The notes under the pieces were generated by a model. It made no database searches, was not told the DNA's origin, and saw only the letters and a list, made by a program, of their open reading frames with translations. A program made the position numbers and the translations under genes. This document shows, piece after piece, positions 13,101-27,800 of a stretch of 64,000 bases of DNA. The stretch's first letter is position 1. Every line of letters starts with the position of its first letter. Source of the stretch: Siniperca chuatsi (Eukaryota; Chordata; Actinopteri; Centrarchiformes; Sinipercidae); the NCBI RefSeq assembly GCF_020085105.1, contig NC_058046.1, positions 17,508,675 through 17,572,674 on the forward strand, read 5' to 3'.

Positions 13101-16100
13101 TCCTGCCAACTAAAACAGATTATGCCATGACAGGAGACAGCACAGGACCAGATTCTGTGGGGTGTCAGGTTAATTCTTTATCGCATTTGGTTTTAATTGG
13201 TTTTAAATTAATTTTGTGTTTCCTGGATTTCATTCTGAATGTTTTCTGTGGTTTGGACATAACCTGTACACACTGCCAATACACCATGACTTGAATAAAA
13301 AATCAACACTCTCTTTGTGTTTTACTTCACAATGTTGAGTATAATTCTCCTCCCAGGCTTCAATAAAGCTACCAAACGTAAAATAAACTTGTATGACACT
13401 GAAGCTTTTCTACAGCCCTCTTGTGTTTCTGCCGTGTCCTGACCGCTGTGCGTTGTCAGATAGGGTCTTTCTCCTCTCAGAGCACTTCAAGAAGCAGAGA
13501 GCCAGAGCAGTTGCCATGGCAGCACTGGAGGAACGGATGCGCTCGTGGCACCCTGATGTATGACAGTGCCACCGTCTCCATTCACACAAGCCTACCACAA
13601 ACCCACCGACAGACACCTACATCCTCCAACACTAGAAGACCATTCACATACAGCCAAGGCAGTCCCAACAAAAGGTCTTCCAATCTTCAGAAAACCATTC
13701 AAAACGACTCCACTGCAGACCTGCCAAACACGCCTACATCCTGCAATATAAAAAACCCTTTCAAAGCCCTGCACACAGCTGTATCTCATCCTCCTTTCTC
13801 TTTTTCTGCCCTCTGCACCCACACATGCCCGCCTACACAGCACCAATAAGTAGCAGTGTGCTGTATATGTTATGGAGATAAGACATCATCTAATTCCAGA
13901 CACATGCCAGAGAGACAAACCAAGACCATTGTAGAGGTCTTGTGCAAAAAGACTGCAAACATCTGTGTATTCTGGTGTGTTTCTATGTGTTGGTCTGAAC
14001 CCTCATTAAGTAAACATATTAAAAATATACTACAAACATTTTTATTCTTTTCTTTTGGCTATTAAATCAACAACAAGCTTATACACCATTATGCAAATTG
14101 AAAATACATTTTAACTGCAGTTTGAGGCACATGAGAGGCTGCCGGAGCTACTGTAAAAGGTGACAAATATGTGAGATGACGCATACAGTAGATATTAAAC
14201 TGAGGAAGTTTGAGTCATGGAGAAAAAAGATAGAAAAAGAGAGGTTTGTGTGGTAAAATATATGGATGGTCCTAGCATCTACCCTCTTTGCATATGCCTG
14301 TGAGACTGAGGTTTGCTTGTTACGTCCATGCTTGCCATTGCGAATGCTGAAAGTCGACCCCGTCTCCCACGCATGCAGCATTAATAGACACATCAGCAGC
14401 AATGCTGCAGCAGGCAGTGGGTGTCCTCTCTACATCCCGCTCTCACTGCACACTCAGATCTGTGTAGCCTTACAGAGTTCATGATTTAGCGGGAGGGATA
14501 TCTAAGCATTTGTACTTCAGCTTGTCACAGCTTTACAGACTTTAACACACTAATAAAAATACCTCCGTCTATAAAGATCTCTACAATATAATATATATTA
14601 AACATCAAAAAATGTTTTAAGTCTTCCCTCAAACACCCATATATAAGTAAAAAAAGAATGATAATACATTAAGCGATTGATTGATGTCTTTAATTAATAA
14701 GAATCGCAGCCAGAGAAATAATGAAATGAGTGGCACAAGATTACAGAGATTTTACAAATGAAAAGACCTGTTTGTACAGTCAACTACAGGTGACAGTAGA
14801 TAATAGGAACATTTCCTCTCCTGAGAAAAAAACACTTCACTCACTCAAATGACTCAAGCTGATTGTCCATGCCCTCCTGTTCAGTTTATTTATTGTAGTG
14901 AGTATGTGCAGTTGGTTGATGTTTAGGTATCAGTGACTCATGTACAGACTTTATACAATGCACCTCTCTCTCTTCCCAGTTTCTGACACACACACTCACA
15001 CTCTGTGTGTGTCTATCTGTCTTGCTTTTTTTCTGCCTCCCACTACCCACAGTATGTTATATAAGTCTTACATAAACGCTTCATCAACACCTTTTTGGTG
15101 ATGAACCTCATAGCCACACCTCTTCAGAAAGCCATTATACACAACAAAAATATTTACATGGCACTTTGACCTCTTTATCTTACACAATCTACTGTATATG
15201 AACCAGTACTGACAATCACAAGGAATATTAATTATCCATTTCATTGATCAGTCTGCAGAACTACAAAGATAAAGACAGCAGGAATGTATACAACAGTAGT
15301 GGTGCATGCATAGAGGTGACAGCGTCACATACTAACAACAACATAAGTCCAAATATTTGAATTTGCATTTAAAAAGATATTATTGCATTGCAGTAGGCAA
15401 ACATAAAACTATAAATATATGTGAGTTTCCTTACCAAGCATGCTCAGATTGGACAAAATAATAACTTGAATAATTCCTCATTCATGAGAAACACTTAAAG
15501 TAACATCTTTTGCTGGTCCATGTGAAGTGACAGTGTATGTGTAAGAATGTCACTGATATAATTCATTGCACCCATATTCCTCCAGAATGGAGTGATGGCG
15601 TGCTGTTGTTACCTTATTCGTTATCAGTTACTAAACAGGCAGTGCATCTTTGTAAAGAAGACCCTCCCTGTTGCTGACCTGCAATCAGGCTGTTATTTTT
15701 GGGAAAGTTTGTGCCTGAACATTTTTTGTTTTGCGTAGTTATGATGTCGCAGCAGTCAGACATCCCTATCAGAAAGAGCAGACCCGACAAGTCTTAAACT
15801 GCTGCCTAGAGAGGAAAAACACGAGAGAGCAGCAGTGAATATAGGGAGTTCACTGCCATGCTGACATGCAACATATATAGGTGCACGCAGACAAAAAGAA
15901 AGACATAGAAGAAGAAAGGTCTATACTTCTGTGCCTCAGACAAACAGAAAAACAGAGAAATAATAATTAACCTATTTTTGTATTGTTTGTGTGTTATCTA
16001 TGTGAAATATGACTGTGACAGTGAGTGTACTGTATATGGTCAGACTGTAACATCTGTACTGTAGTAAACATGACAACATGGGACAGTGAACACATCACGA

Positions 16101-19100
16101 TGTGGGATGTACCTGTGTGCGAAGGCCAGTGCATTCTGCGCCGGCCCTGGAAGGGGGTCTGAATTGGGAGTCGTGTCACAGATTTCATCTGTGCCGTTGA
16201 TGTTTTCCATGGGCGGAGTCACAGGGGTCAAAGGTGACGAGAGCTCACCTGCTGGAGACTCCTATATGTGAAACGAAAAGTTGTTCAGCTGTTACTGTCA
16301 GTTGGAGATCAAATAATCAAACATTAGTGAAATATTTTCATCATTTTATTATTCTGCACACTGTTAGTTGTGATAAGACAGAAAACAAGTGTGAAATCAA
16401 TCAAGCTCAATAACCAGTCATTTAGGTATTTGTGACATTTCCCTATAAATAAATATCTGTATGATACTCTCTAATGTCAATAATTTAAAATAGTAATGAT
16501 TAAACCTATAGTGAGGTCACAAAAGCTTTTACATCTGCTACATTTTTAGTTCTTAATGGTGTCTGGTTGCTTTTTCCGAAGACACAGCCTTAGGTGTAAA
16601 GGAAATGGTGCGTTTAACATTACCAAACAAGTGATTTGTTTAGATTAAAAAAAGAACTGGGTAGTATTTATTACGAGCAAAGATAGACACATGGCTGAAG
16701 TGACAAAGAAAAAAAGAGCACCACTTTAAAACTGCAACTAACAACTGTTTTCATCATTGATTTTTTAACAATTAATCAATCAATTGTTTACCCTATAAAA
16801 TTTCAGCACCAGAGCCCAAGGTGACGTCTTCAAATTTCTTGTATTTTCAGATCAACAGTCCAAAACTCAAAGAAACTTAATTTGCAATGAAAAAAACAGA
16901 GAAAAGCAGAAAATCCTTGTGTTTAAGAATTGATAAATGATCTAAATGGTTTTCAATAAATTTTAATTAACTTGAGTGATCTCAATGACCTCTTATTACC
17001 AGAGAGGGAAACAAGATAAAACAAGAATCTCATACATTCATTTGGATCATCCTTCCCCTATAAGGAGTTGATAGAGAGAAATTATGGGGGTGAGTTTGTG
17101 TGTTTTTTTTTGGGGGTCTCTCACACTCATAAAGCTCTTTCTGTGGTGCTAAAAATTTGAGAGTCTTTGTGAGCAGTTCCACATGCCTGTAGGCCAATAA
17201 ATAGCTTACTATAGCACTGGGAAATTGCAGAATTACAGATTAATGCTTATCTTTATATCCCATACAACCACAGAATTATACGAGAGACAAATCATTTAGC
17301 TGCTGCACGTACATAAAACAAAGCTATTAAGACTCAGGGCTCGGGCACAATGCAGCAGCACAATGACACTGCCTGTACGTCTCTAATGGACAAGAAGGAA
17401 GTGAGAGATAAGAAGAAGATTATGGCTGGCGTTACATTTTGTGCTCTACATTCATTTGTATACCATTTAATATTTGTTCATGGTGCACCAGCATATACAG
17501 TTGTGTAAAAAAGTGCCCAGTCTCTTTCTTATGGTGGAGTCAGGAACACTGACTTTAACTGAGCCAAGTGAGGCCTGCAGTTCTTTGGATGTTGTTGTGG
17601 GATCTCTGAATGGCTGAAGAACAAAATGAAGACTTTGGAGTGGCCTAGTCAAAGTCCTGACCTGAATCCTATTGAGATGCTGTGGCATGACCTTAAAAAG
17701 GCAGTTCATGCTTGAAAACCCTCCAATGTGGCTGAATTACAACAATTCTGCAAAGATGAGTGGGCCAAAATTCCTCCACAGCGCTGTAAAAGACACATTG
17801 CAAGTTATCGCAAACACTTGATTGCAGTTGTTGCTGCTAAGGTTGGTCCAACCAGTTATTAGGTTTAGGGGGCAATCACTTTTTCACACAGGGCCGTGTA
17901 GGTTTGGATTTTGTTTTCCCTTAATAATAACAACCTTCATTTAAAAACAGCATTTTGTGTTTACTTGTGTTATCTTTGACAAATATTTAAATTTGTTTGA
18001 TGATCTGAAACATTTAAGTGTGACAAATATGGGAAAAAAAATAAGAAATCAGGAAGGGGGCAAACACTTTTTCACACCACTGTAGCATTTAGCTCTGTGT
18101 TTTCTTGTCTTGTTTTAGCAGAATAATTTCTCTCTCTCATGTTTTCTAGTTTATTTTGAGAGAAAAAAGAGGATCTGGAGGTTAGAAAGAAAGCCAGCAG
18201 GCATGTGGGTGATACAGTGACAATCAGTAGTGAAACTGAGCAGACAGCTTCAGTAGACCACCAGGCTTGTAGCAGGAAGGCTGCAGCCTTTACTGGTACA
18301 GCAATCCCTGCAGTTTCACCACTATAGCGTGGTGGTGGCCAGTGCACATGCAGCCTTCAACCCCTGATGAGAGCGAAGCTGTCCACTTGGCTTCACTAAA
18401 AAACATCCTCCCATGGGAAGCACAAGGTACTGTAGCATTTCAGCCCATGTGGGCCGCAGCATTAATAGACCACAGTACGGTGGGGGGCGAGGACATGAAG
18501 CCTGTTAACAGCCTTTAGATTAAAGAACAGATTTCTCTGGGGATTCTCCTCTGAAACAAGCTAATTTTCTCTAAGACACAGTTACACATGCCCTAAACAC
18601 TCTATTATTAGATATCCCACACAAACAAATACCTAACATACAGGCTAATTATGTTCTCCAATTTATGGTGAGTCAACAGACAATGTATTTTCATTTTAAT
18701 GTACAGAGTGGATACATAGAGTGAAAATGTACCATACTGGTGTATATTATGTAAGGACTGTAATTCTTAACCTCAGTGTCAGGACCTCCCATTGGGTCAT
18801 GCAGTAGTGAAAAATAATTTTTAGTACTGTACTGTACTTTAGTATAATTTTGAGGTACTTGTACTTTACTTGAGTATTTGCATTTTATGCTACTTTATAC
18901 ATTTCAGAAGAAAATATTGTGCTTTTTACTCCACTGCATTTATGTGACAGATATAATTACTGGTTACTTTTTAACTTAATAGTTTATATATAAAAAACAT
19001 ATGATTAACTTGTAAAATATGTGTACAAAAAAAAATACAAAAAGGGCCCGACCCATAGGTTGGAAACAACTGGACTAAAATAACTAACTGTATATAAAGT

Positions 19101-19790
19101 TGTTAAAGCTAGCTCCACCTCAGCCACCTACAACTATAAAATGCTGCTCTAACATTGATGCATCAGAATTAACGATAATCAGTCACAGGAGCCATTTTTC
19201 TGCATAACCAGTATTTTTACTTTTGATACTTTAAATACATTTTGCTACATTTTGGATTATGAATGCAGGACTACTCATAATGGAGTAATTTTACATGAAT
19301 ATATTGGTACTTTTGCTTAAGTAAAGGATCTGAATACTTCTTCCACCACTGGCGTCAACATTTTCAAAACATTTTCTACTTAAATGTATTTTTGTATCTA
19401 TTTGCTATCAACCTCTGTCTTATTCCCTGAATTTGCCTCTATGCCTCCTCTGATAATTAATCAAACTAAATAACACCAAAGGTAAAGAAAAATCCCTCTT
19501 TGGTTGACCTGTTAGCCAGCTGTTCATTATACACAACATGCCTGTGAAAGGAGGTCATTAGTAGGCTGACAAAAGGGTTAAGAAATGGGGGGTTAGGATA
19601 GTGTGTGCTGAACGTACCTGAGAAGGAGACGTGGCCATATCCATCTTTTCTTGACTCTTCTCTTTAGCAAGCCGCGCTGCTTCTTTATACTCTGCAAACT
19701 TCTCTGCAAACTGGACACAGAGGACAGCCATCAGTAAGGACTGTAATTCATACAATACAATAGTTTAATCTGTTCAGTAAAGCCATATGT

Positions 19791-19830
<40 letters not shown>

Positions 19831-20621
19831 ACAAATCATGTGTAATAGATCAGCTGTGAAGCCAGGGAAAGGATAGGAAGAAGCTGTTGCTAATAACGAC
19901 CCACAACTGAACTTAGAAAAGAAAGCCCTTAACCATAATGCCTCAGCAGAAATATGAGCTAACTAGGTCACCATTAGTAACCTGTCTATCACAGAAATAC
20001 ACATACACGCACACACACGCACTGTGCTGTGGGTTTCGTTGTTGAGTTTTTGCCTTTAATCAGAAGTAGTGGCAGTGGCTGAAGTTGATCTCTGGGGGTT
20101 ATTTTAGTCAAGAGCAAAGATACATCTAGCAAGCATCAAGCAGTAAGGTGAGCTCAGCAGAGGGGCTCTGAGCAAATATAAACAACCTGGCAAACAGACA
20201 CAAGCACATATCCCCAATGTCCCTTTAGGGTGTGGTTCATCACCGACACTACTCCCATAGTGTTACAAAGTAATTTAGTATATACAGTACTGCAGAGGCC
20301 TGAGTGGTGAGGAAATCAAATTGACAACTCTGCTGGAGCCGGTCTTGTGTCTGCCATTAGTGGAGTTGACTTAATATCATTTCACTTCAGTGCAATATTA
20401 TAGTTCTGGTACAGTGATCTAAATGCAGTAGTTCACAATGTAAGTGCTTCAGGAGTGTTGGCACTGCAGTTATCTGAGAAGTGAATCGGATTATTTCAAC
20501 TTTAAACCACAGAAAATACTTCTCATTTTTTATGTGAAGCACTAGGTGCATGTGTTTTCTTTGTTGTACAGCACTTTGAGCTGCATTTCTCGAATGAAAG
20601 GTGTTATACAAATTATTATTG

Positions 20622-20667
<46 letters not shown>

Positions 20668-21766
20668 CATCATCATCATCATTATTATTATTATTATGAA
20701 TTGGCTGGTAGGTGTCTGTTAAAGCTGCCTATTGATATACCTCAGACACTGTAAATCAGTTAAACCAAATGATTACGTGATGTAAGCTTGGTAATGGTCT
20801 GAACTTTAAATACATAATATATAATATATATAATTAAGCTTTATTTATTTACAAAGTCTCATTGAGATATGTTTTGCAAGAGAGACCTGAGAACAAACTA
20901 TATATTCAGTGACAATCTGCAATCGTCACACTCATGGATAGGAAAATATTGTACTTGGTGGATACTAAGAGGAAAGTCTATTATTATGCATTATTGGTTA
21001 CTTATTTATTTACCTGGGAAAAGACACCTGAGTGTACATACTGTTCTATAGTAACTGTCTGCCTTACAGTCACAGATTTAAACAAATTTGCACCTGGCCA
21101 CTAAGCAGGGATCAGTTGGTGACGAAGTGTACGCCACCTTTACTTCTTGCAAACCTTTTGTCTCCTATTTGACTCGTGTCTCAAAAACCAAGCCAAAACT
21201 GAGACAACTCTGGTAACATCGTCTGGGTTACTTTCTCAGACTTTAGAACCACACTACTGTTTTCACAGGTTATATAGTACTTCTCAAGACAAATAAACTA
21301 AACTAAACCGTTGTAAACAGTATGTAAAATTGGTAGAGTGCCCCTTTAAAAATCTGAAGCACCCACCACTGGGTTCATCTTTGTGCTGCTGGATCTTTTT
21401 TCAGAATTGTACACTTGTGAAACATAAGTGTACAAAGGGGAATATGATTGGAAAAGGGGAGTTTAAGATATTAAAAAATAGTTGTTGTGGGAGGAGAGAG
21501 CACCTGACCGTACAACCTTCAGGTCACAAGACCACATGTTATTAATGTCAAGTATATGATATGAAACAGGAAATGTCTTTAATATCAGGTATTGTTATTG
21601 TCTCTTTATCCTTGCCTTCCTGACACAGCGGACGTGGCTAAACTGCTGAGTTTGGTTGTAATGTGTGTGTGTGTGAGCGTGTTGTTCTGACAGTGGGGAG
21701 CTGTGAAACTCCCCAGTTCACGACAGAGCTTAATCATACTGCAGAGGAGAGAAACCACCACCTACT

Positions 21767-21811
<45 letters not shown>

Positions 21812-24800
21812 AAGTGAACACACACATATACATAACTTTCATAAACACACAGACACAGACAGAAAAAAAGCCTCATTAGGGCAGATTCTACACTTGAGAG
21901 AAGCTATAGCACCTAGAGTAAAAACAGAGTCGAAATGCCATCCTCTCTCAGGGACTGGGGGAGAAGAAGAAAAGAGAAGCCACCCTGTGATTGATGCTAA
22001 AAGGTTTATAGTAGATGTGGTTTGTGAATGTGTGTGTGTGTGTGGGTGGGTGGGTGCGTGGCTGGTTGGGGGTGGTACCTTGGCTAGATGATGCTCAGTG
22101 GAGAATCCCAGGCCATAAACAGTGTTAGCTCTACTGTCCGCCCATTGGCCAAACTTCTGTGAGGTCTTTGTGAACGTCATATTGGGACTGATGGTGCTGT
22201 TGATTATGGCCTGCAGGAGAGAGACAACCTACTTAATACATATTAAATTAACTTTATCACTGCAGTGTGTTTAGTGTGTGTGTGTGCGTGTGTGTGTGTA
22301 CAAGAGAGAGAGGGTCAGATGAAGAGGCAAGGAGATTTTAAACCCAAGTATGTGCTTTCTGTATGTCTGAATGAAGATTTTCACACCACAAATCAGACTA
22401 CAGATGAAAACATCAATGAAACATTATATTGTTTGTACGTGGAACATCTCTATTTCATTTCAGATATTTATCAAGCAAATATCTCAAACATTCTTTCCTT
22501 CCAGCTTCTCAAATGATTTTCCACTTTTCTCTGTTTTGTATAATTGTAAACTGAATATTTTGGCTTCTTAGCTGTTGGTTGCACAAAACAATGTCTTTTA
22601 ATACATCATCTGGGGCTTCTGTGTAATTGTGATGAACATTTTTCACAGTTTTCTGACACTTTATAGACTAAATGACTAATCAATTAATCCCAAAAAATAA
22701 TCGACAGATTAATTGATAATGAAAATAATCATATAGTTGCAGCCCTATACTTCATCTGAACAAATAGTACTGTTTGTGTATGTGTTTGTATGTACGTGTG
22801 AGAGTCAGGGGCCGCCTGAGAGAACGGTATACAGCTTCCAGTCTACAGCAGCGCAGGCTCACACCCAACAACACAATAAAATCCATGCTTGGAAAGCTAA
22901 CAGAGAGCTGCTGAGTTTGACTTTGAAAGCCTTCAGCCACGGAGTCAATGGTCTACCATCAGTAAGACACGAAGAGCAATACAAAAACATGAGCATGTAC
23001 ATGTACATGTACGCACACACTTAGAGTGATGGCAGAGAGGCAGGGTGGCAGATAGAAATATCTGATGGGGAGAAACTAGAAAATGAGGTGATGGCCATGG
23101 TGAAGTCTGGCAATATTTGTTATTTTCCTTATTTTCAACAAAACCCATGAAAAGAACAAAACCAACAATGTATTGATCCTTCTAACAAGTTTGTTGTCTG
23201 TGTATCCAAAGTATAGTTTATTCCCCTGTGTCATAGATCTATATTGTTGTCCAAAAACACATCAGGGAGCCACACTTCATTTCATACAGTTCATTGTATA
23301 AACTATACACTACATAGTATACATCGTAGTAAAAATGAAAGTATATATTCATGACTGCTTTTTAAAGATTTACATATTCAGTAGGAACCAATGGGCCTCG
23401 GTTTAATGCAGACAGGGTTGTGCAAGTCAGAAAGTATTGAGAGACGGACTAACACATTGTTGGTTTTTGTCTTTTTTGTTGGCAGTAAGAAATATATAGA
23501 ACATCTACAGCGTTATCCTTTAATTTAAAAGAGCCAAAATAGAAGGCTACCTCTAAATCTCATTTAACTCAACTTGTTAAATAACACAAATGGAGAACAA
23601 ATTAATGGCTGATCAATTAGCAGTGTTGTGTAATGGTTGACATTCTGGTTGGCATCAATACATAATGATGAGTTGGGGACGGGTAGCAGTCAATGAGTGT
23701 CTGTGTTACACAACAGTTGAATTTAGTGATCAAATATCTATCGAGCTCTGTATGATATGAGATGGTTGCTAAATTGATCATCAGAAATGGTTCAGGCACA
23801 CGTGGTGATCACTGAACGCAAACTCTGTGATCTTGCTTTGCTTCCAGTCATTCACATTTTTCCGACCTTCTTGTTAACCTGGCTTCACACTTTTCTGTCT
23901 TTGCCGCTCTAGTTATTTCTCCTACCACACATTCTTCTCACTCTGTCATCTGTTTCTCTCATTTAACTTCACCCCTCCTCTCTCCATAACTGGCAGTGTG
24001 TGACTGGTCCGTCCCTATAAAGAACTCTCCTCTGCCTTTAATCATGCCGAGCTCTGCCTCAATCACACCATGTCCAGCAAATATATCCCTCTCTAACAAG
24101 AATATCCTGAGACATAAAGTGTAGACTCTGAAGTGCAGACAGACACACACAGACACAAATACAGTAGTTGCATGCATACACACAATGAAACGTGAGCTGT
24201 CAGTCTTGGGAAAGGCTGCAACTCTGAGCTCTTTTAAGATGTGTTTGCACATTAGATTCCAGTGAAGAGCTTATTAACACCATTAACACTCAGTAGATCA
24301 CAGTGCCACCAAATTCTCCTGGAAGGCTGTTTGACATCTTAATAAAACCATGTCAGTTGGCAGAAATTAATAATAACACAATGGATGCAGTAGTAGAGGT
24401 ATAATGAAATCTGTGTTTTGTGTGCGACAGAGTGTGAAAGGTGTACAGTAACAATCAGAATCAGCTGTTCACCTTGGTGCCATCCAGGCTGATGATGCGG
24501 TAGACATTGCGCGTGCTGTCGTAGAAGTAGGAGACGGTGACGGCATGCTTGCTGGTGGGCAGCCAGTTCTTCTTAGTGTTGGGGTCAATCTGGAAGACGT
24601 GGGCCCGTGTGCTGTAGATGGGCTGCTCCCTAAAGGGGACGAAGAAGAAGTTGTGAACCTCTTTGTGCCGCAACACCAACGTCTCACCAAACCCACCGCC
24701 AGCACCGAAACTCCTGTTGCCCACGGGGGAGTCAGATCGCCCTGGCAACCGAATTACTAACTCGCCATCCTCCATAGCTAAACCACAGAAAGAGAAGCTG

Positions 24801-27800
24801 TCAAGGGACTACTACATTTACTCATTGTCTCATATACATGGATAACAAGCTAACTGAATCGTCGAACTACAGCAGAGTTCCCACATACACCTTAAATCTA
24901 CCTAATTTCCTCTCATACATTATCTCTACTTGTAAAGCAACACACTAACTGCATGCAGCTACTCAACAGAAACTTTCTCTGGCTTTCTCTCTGTGTAAGG
25001 CAGCGTCGTCTCTCCCTGCTCTGATATGGGAATGCCTGCAGCACTGAGCGAGGGTCACACAGGGGAGCACAGGGGGGAGAGGAGACAGTTTAAGGCTAAA
25101 TATAGACAGTAGGCCATGGTTAACTACCAAAGACACACCCCACAGAGCTGCAGTTTCCACACAGTCACATATAATGCATGTGCATATATAAACATGTAAA
25201 CACTATGACACAGACGTGATGGAATTATAAATCTGTATTTATGTGTGAGTGTATATGTGGATTTATGCCTGTGTAGCTTAGATCAGGAGATGATCAAAAC
25301 TCCATGATGGGCTCGATTTTAGATGACTTAATTCCTTATTGACCTCTGTGTGACACTCAAACCAGACTCACGATTCACCACTATAAATGTTGGGGATTAT
25401 ATAAGAGTTGTCTTTGTTTTTTGACCATCCATTCACCTGTCACTCAGGCGCCACCTTCACACTTTGTCCATTTATCCCTCCCTCCTCGGTTTGCGCTTAT
25501 GATGCCCTCATATATTCCTGCATTGTTGGGGCTTCTTGGGTAATATCTACAGTCAGTACACACACACACTCAAAGCGCAGGGTGCAGAGGGAGATATTCT
25601 GGGCTGGCAGTACTGGCAGAGCAGGAGATAGAGAAGTGCTTACAGTGCACTGAGGGGGTGATGGGGGACATCAAAGGCTTGCTGTATAAATGAATATTAA
25701 AATTCAGCAGCAGCACCCCTCCTGTGGGTGATTAGCCAAGACTGGGAAAGAAAGAAAAACATGGAGACAGTGAGAGAGAGGGAAGTTAGACAGGAAGAGA
25801 AAGAGAAAGATGGGGAATGGGGAGAGTATAGGAAGTCAGAGAGTGAATCTGGCATGATTAATGTCGCTCCACAAAGCTGCTTGTGGAGTGCTGTGCGCAA
25901 ATTATCATAATCATCGACAGCAGTGTAAGTGGCGGAACTGTGAGTCATTTCAACTCTCTCCCAGCACACATCACACAACCACGGCCTGTCCGTATGATCT
26001 GTGCAATAGCCGCTTGGCAACTGGCATCGTTTTTCATTGCATAATTTGATGGAGCTGTGGCAAATTTTGCGCTTCTTGCTGCTTGATTGTGTTTGTACCA
26101 AACACAGAAACATTCTTGTGCTTTGGTTTTTACATGAATGCCTTTGCCAAAGAATTTAGTTCCAAAATGACACCCACCAGTTGTCAAAAAAAGCAATACC
26201 TACTCCTACAACCAAACTTTTAAAAGACAGCATGATAAATGATGGATTGTGATTTAAGTTGAATGCTGCTTTCTTACAAAATATACATAACAATAATTTC
26301 TATATACATTTTCCTTCCTCAAAAGCAGGCATATCCATAACACGAAAGGCATCAGATCCATCATACATCATACAGTCTTTTCTACAGTGATTCTGGTCTG
26401 AGTCAATAGCCTGACAGAGTTACCAGTTATGGGATTGCATGGAGGTTAATTCAGCACACGTTGATCCTCTTGCACTCTAGCGATGAACTCCGACAGTAGC
26501 ATGTAGGCTGCATGGCAGCTACACAGATTTAGCAACAGGGACACAACAAAAGCAGCCGGGAAAGCCTTAAGATGCTGTCTATCTTCCATCAGTGCTTGAA
26601 AGAAGTGCATAAAAGATTATGAATGTGAAAACAAAAGTTGCCCACCCCACTATAAGGTCAGGGAAAATAGAAAAGAGGAGAATGGAGAGGAAAAAAGTAA
26701 CAGGGTATACGAGGGGGTAATTTCAGTGGGAATGGGAATGAGTGGTAAAGGAGAAAGTGTGGAGGAGGAAGGAAAAACACAGAAGAGGAGGAGGAAGAGG
26801 TGGTTAGCATGCAGAGTGTACTGCGTGACACAGGGGCAGGTGATGGAATGTGAACGTTAAAACAGAGAGAGAAGGCAGGCAGAATGAGAGAGGGAGCGTG
26901 ATGAAGTGAGAAGAAGGGAGGGATGAGTAGAACGTGGAGGAGGTGATGAATGTAGGTGAGGATAGAGCACTGAGAAGAAGATGAAGGGAGTGGGAAGCTC
27001 TAAACTGCTACACAGTGCGGTATAAACAATTATGTGAACTATGACTGTGTGCTGCCCAAATCTGAACTTTCAATGAGATTTTTTAAGGGGAATGCATGGC
27101 AAAGTGTCAAACGGCTACACGAGTAGCTTGTGTGCCTGAGACACTTTTGCTGACTTCCGTGGGAGGACGATGATGATGGATGCATAGATGGTGTAAGAGC
27201 CAAACCAAGAAAAGCAATACGCAGATATACAGTATGTTGTGTTATAGTATAATATAATATATAACATTTTTTACTATTATGTGAAATTATGTGTTCTGGA
27301 AAACTGAGTATTGAATTATTGTTGTTGCTAATGTTAATGTTGGTTGAAAAATATTGCTGTTGACATCATAACCAATAGCTCCTATTTGGAGTTAATTTGT
27401 CTGTGGAGCAAGACAGTTTTTTGACAGCTATGATAAGGAATAGATTTTGAAATGTTTCATTTTTCACAGCAAACCTTTAAAATGGAGATGCCGCCTTCAG
27501 TAATTTCTTTAACTCAGTAGTGGTACATTTTGGGAAACAGAAGAGTGCCACTACGGGTGGACTGATATAGAGACAGAGTGGCTGCTCTGAGGTGTGTTGT
27601 GAATTAAAAGGGTCAGTACATACAAATTACAAAAAAGATATTTTCTCACTTACTTTATCTAAAAAATTTCAACAGTAACATCTCTTGCCAGAAACAATGT
27701 CCCCCTTAGATTTGATAATCCACAGCCCTCACTGTGCACAGTTTTCATTGGAACTATTTTTTTACCAAAGAAAGAGTCCCCATGAAAACTGTTGACAGTG

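Noticed and set aside
13410..13849. Overlapping ORFs on both strands in homer1 intron 5, one of 142 aa
   Set aside because: No domain, no splice signals linking them to homer1, and His/Thr/Pro composition typical of CA-rich sequence. No support as a gene or alternative exon.
24461..24775. Open frame extending homer1 exon 2 upstream by 48 residues with its own Met
   Set aside because: The extension crosses a good acceptor (TTCTTCTTCGTCCCCTTTAG), and a correctly phased MG-only first exon with GTAAG donor exists at 30078-30074. A 48-codon open run by chance is not rare.
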